Source: Gammaproteobacteria bacterium (GTDB lineage: Bacteria > Pseudomonadota > Gammaproteobacteria > GCA-001735895). From it: 5,421 nucleotides of DNA. Made by a program: the position numbers and the translations under genes. The DNA lies in assembly GCA_015494335.1 (NCBI GenBank), contig WGBK01000133.1, forward strand, positions 1 through 5,421, in the 5' to 3' direction. Shown here piece after piece: positions 5,294-5,421 of this stretch. Below the pieces are notes generated by a model. The model was not told where the DNA came from, ran no database searches, and saw nothing but the letters and a program-made list of their open reading frames with translations. Numbering within the stretch: the stretch's first letter is position 1; each line of letters starts with the position of its first letter.

Positions 5294-5421
5294 TCAGGCC
5301 TCGGCCAGCTTCGCCGCTTCATCGATGTCCACCGAGACCAGCCGCGATACGCCGGGCTCGTGCATGGTGACGCCGTTGAGGGTGCGCGCCAGCTCCATGG
5401 TGATCTTGTTGTGGGTGATGA
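5294..5421 (-). CDS. smc: Chromosome partition protein SMC, 3' end
   Basis: Only the last 41 complete codons are in the window, ending in TGA at 5296-5294. The peptide begins ITHNKITMELARTLNGVTM and continues HEPGVSRLVSVDIDEAAKLAEA. THNKITME..LNGVTM.EPGVSRLVSVD is the conserved C-terminus of bacterial SMC, part of the ATPase head just after the Walker B/D-loop region. SMC forms the condensin-like complex that compacts and segregates the chromosome. The smc-zipA-ligA order is a common gammaproteobacterial arrangement and supports both this call and that of zipA. The 179 bp to the zipA start is mostly the nested hairpin at 5155-5260. Confidence 0.93.
   Translation of the reverse strand, partial: ITHNKITMELARTLNGVTMHEPGVSRLVSVDIDEAAKLAEA

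Overview
The window comes from a GC-rich gammaproteobacterial chromosome. The evidence is the end of smc followed by zipA and ligA on one strand, a characteristic gammaproteobacterial order, together with rsmJ, yajQ, cyaY and msrB. I cannot place it more precisely from sequence alone, although a sulfur-oxidising or purple-sulfur type lineage would fit. There is no tRNA, rRNA, CRISPR array, phage gene or transposase gene.

Layout: at the left edge the last third or so of rsmJ (16S rRNA m2G1516 methyltransferase) runs rightward and ends at 359. All other genes are on the minus strand and read, in transcription order from the right edge, smc 3' end (5421-5294), zipA (5114-4338), ligA (4345-2318), a small three-helix membrane protein of the COG3671 type (2165-1830), msrB (1833-1447), cyaY/frataxin (1441-1106) and yajQ (932-450). 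zipA/ligA overlap by 8 bp, the membrane gene and msrB overlap by 4 bp (ATGA), and cyaY follows msrB after 5 bp, so these behave as tightly coupled blocks. rsmJ and yajQ converge.

Every gap of appreciable size is filled by palindromic repeat DNA. Two same-direction copies of a 160-bp transposase-less element (947-1106 and 2181-2340) lie on either side of the membrane gene-msrB-cyaY block. They differ at 9 positions, have 19-bp terminal inverted repeats, and are built around a palindrome centred exactly mid-element. Copy 1 is bounded by TA on both sides, as expected for a MITE of an IS630/Tc1-mariner-like transposon. A second, unrelated long hairpin (27-bp arms, with a nested hairpin) sits between smc and zipA. 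A third (about 30-bp arms) sits between rsmJ and yajQ.

The most notable feature is how tightly the MITEs are sewn into the genes. One MITE end encodes the last residues and stop codon of LigA, and the other copy completes the cyaY stop codon. The opposite end of each copy abuts the Shine-Dalgarno sequence of the next gene. Each copy also has a 47-codon open frame running across it to a stop at the TA junction. Functionally the cluster combines chromosome and cell-division functions (SMC, ZipA, DNA ligase) with an iron/redox repair set (frataxin, methionine sulfoxide reductase B) and a nucleotide-binding protein (YajQ).
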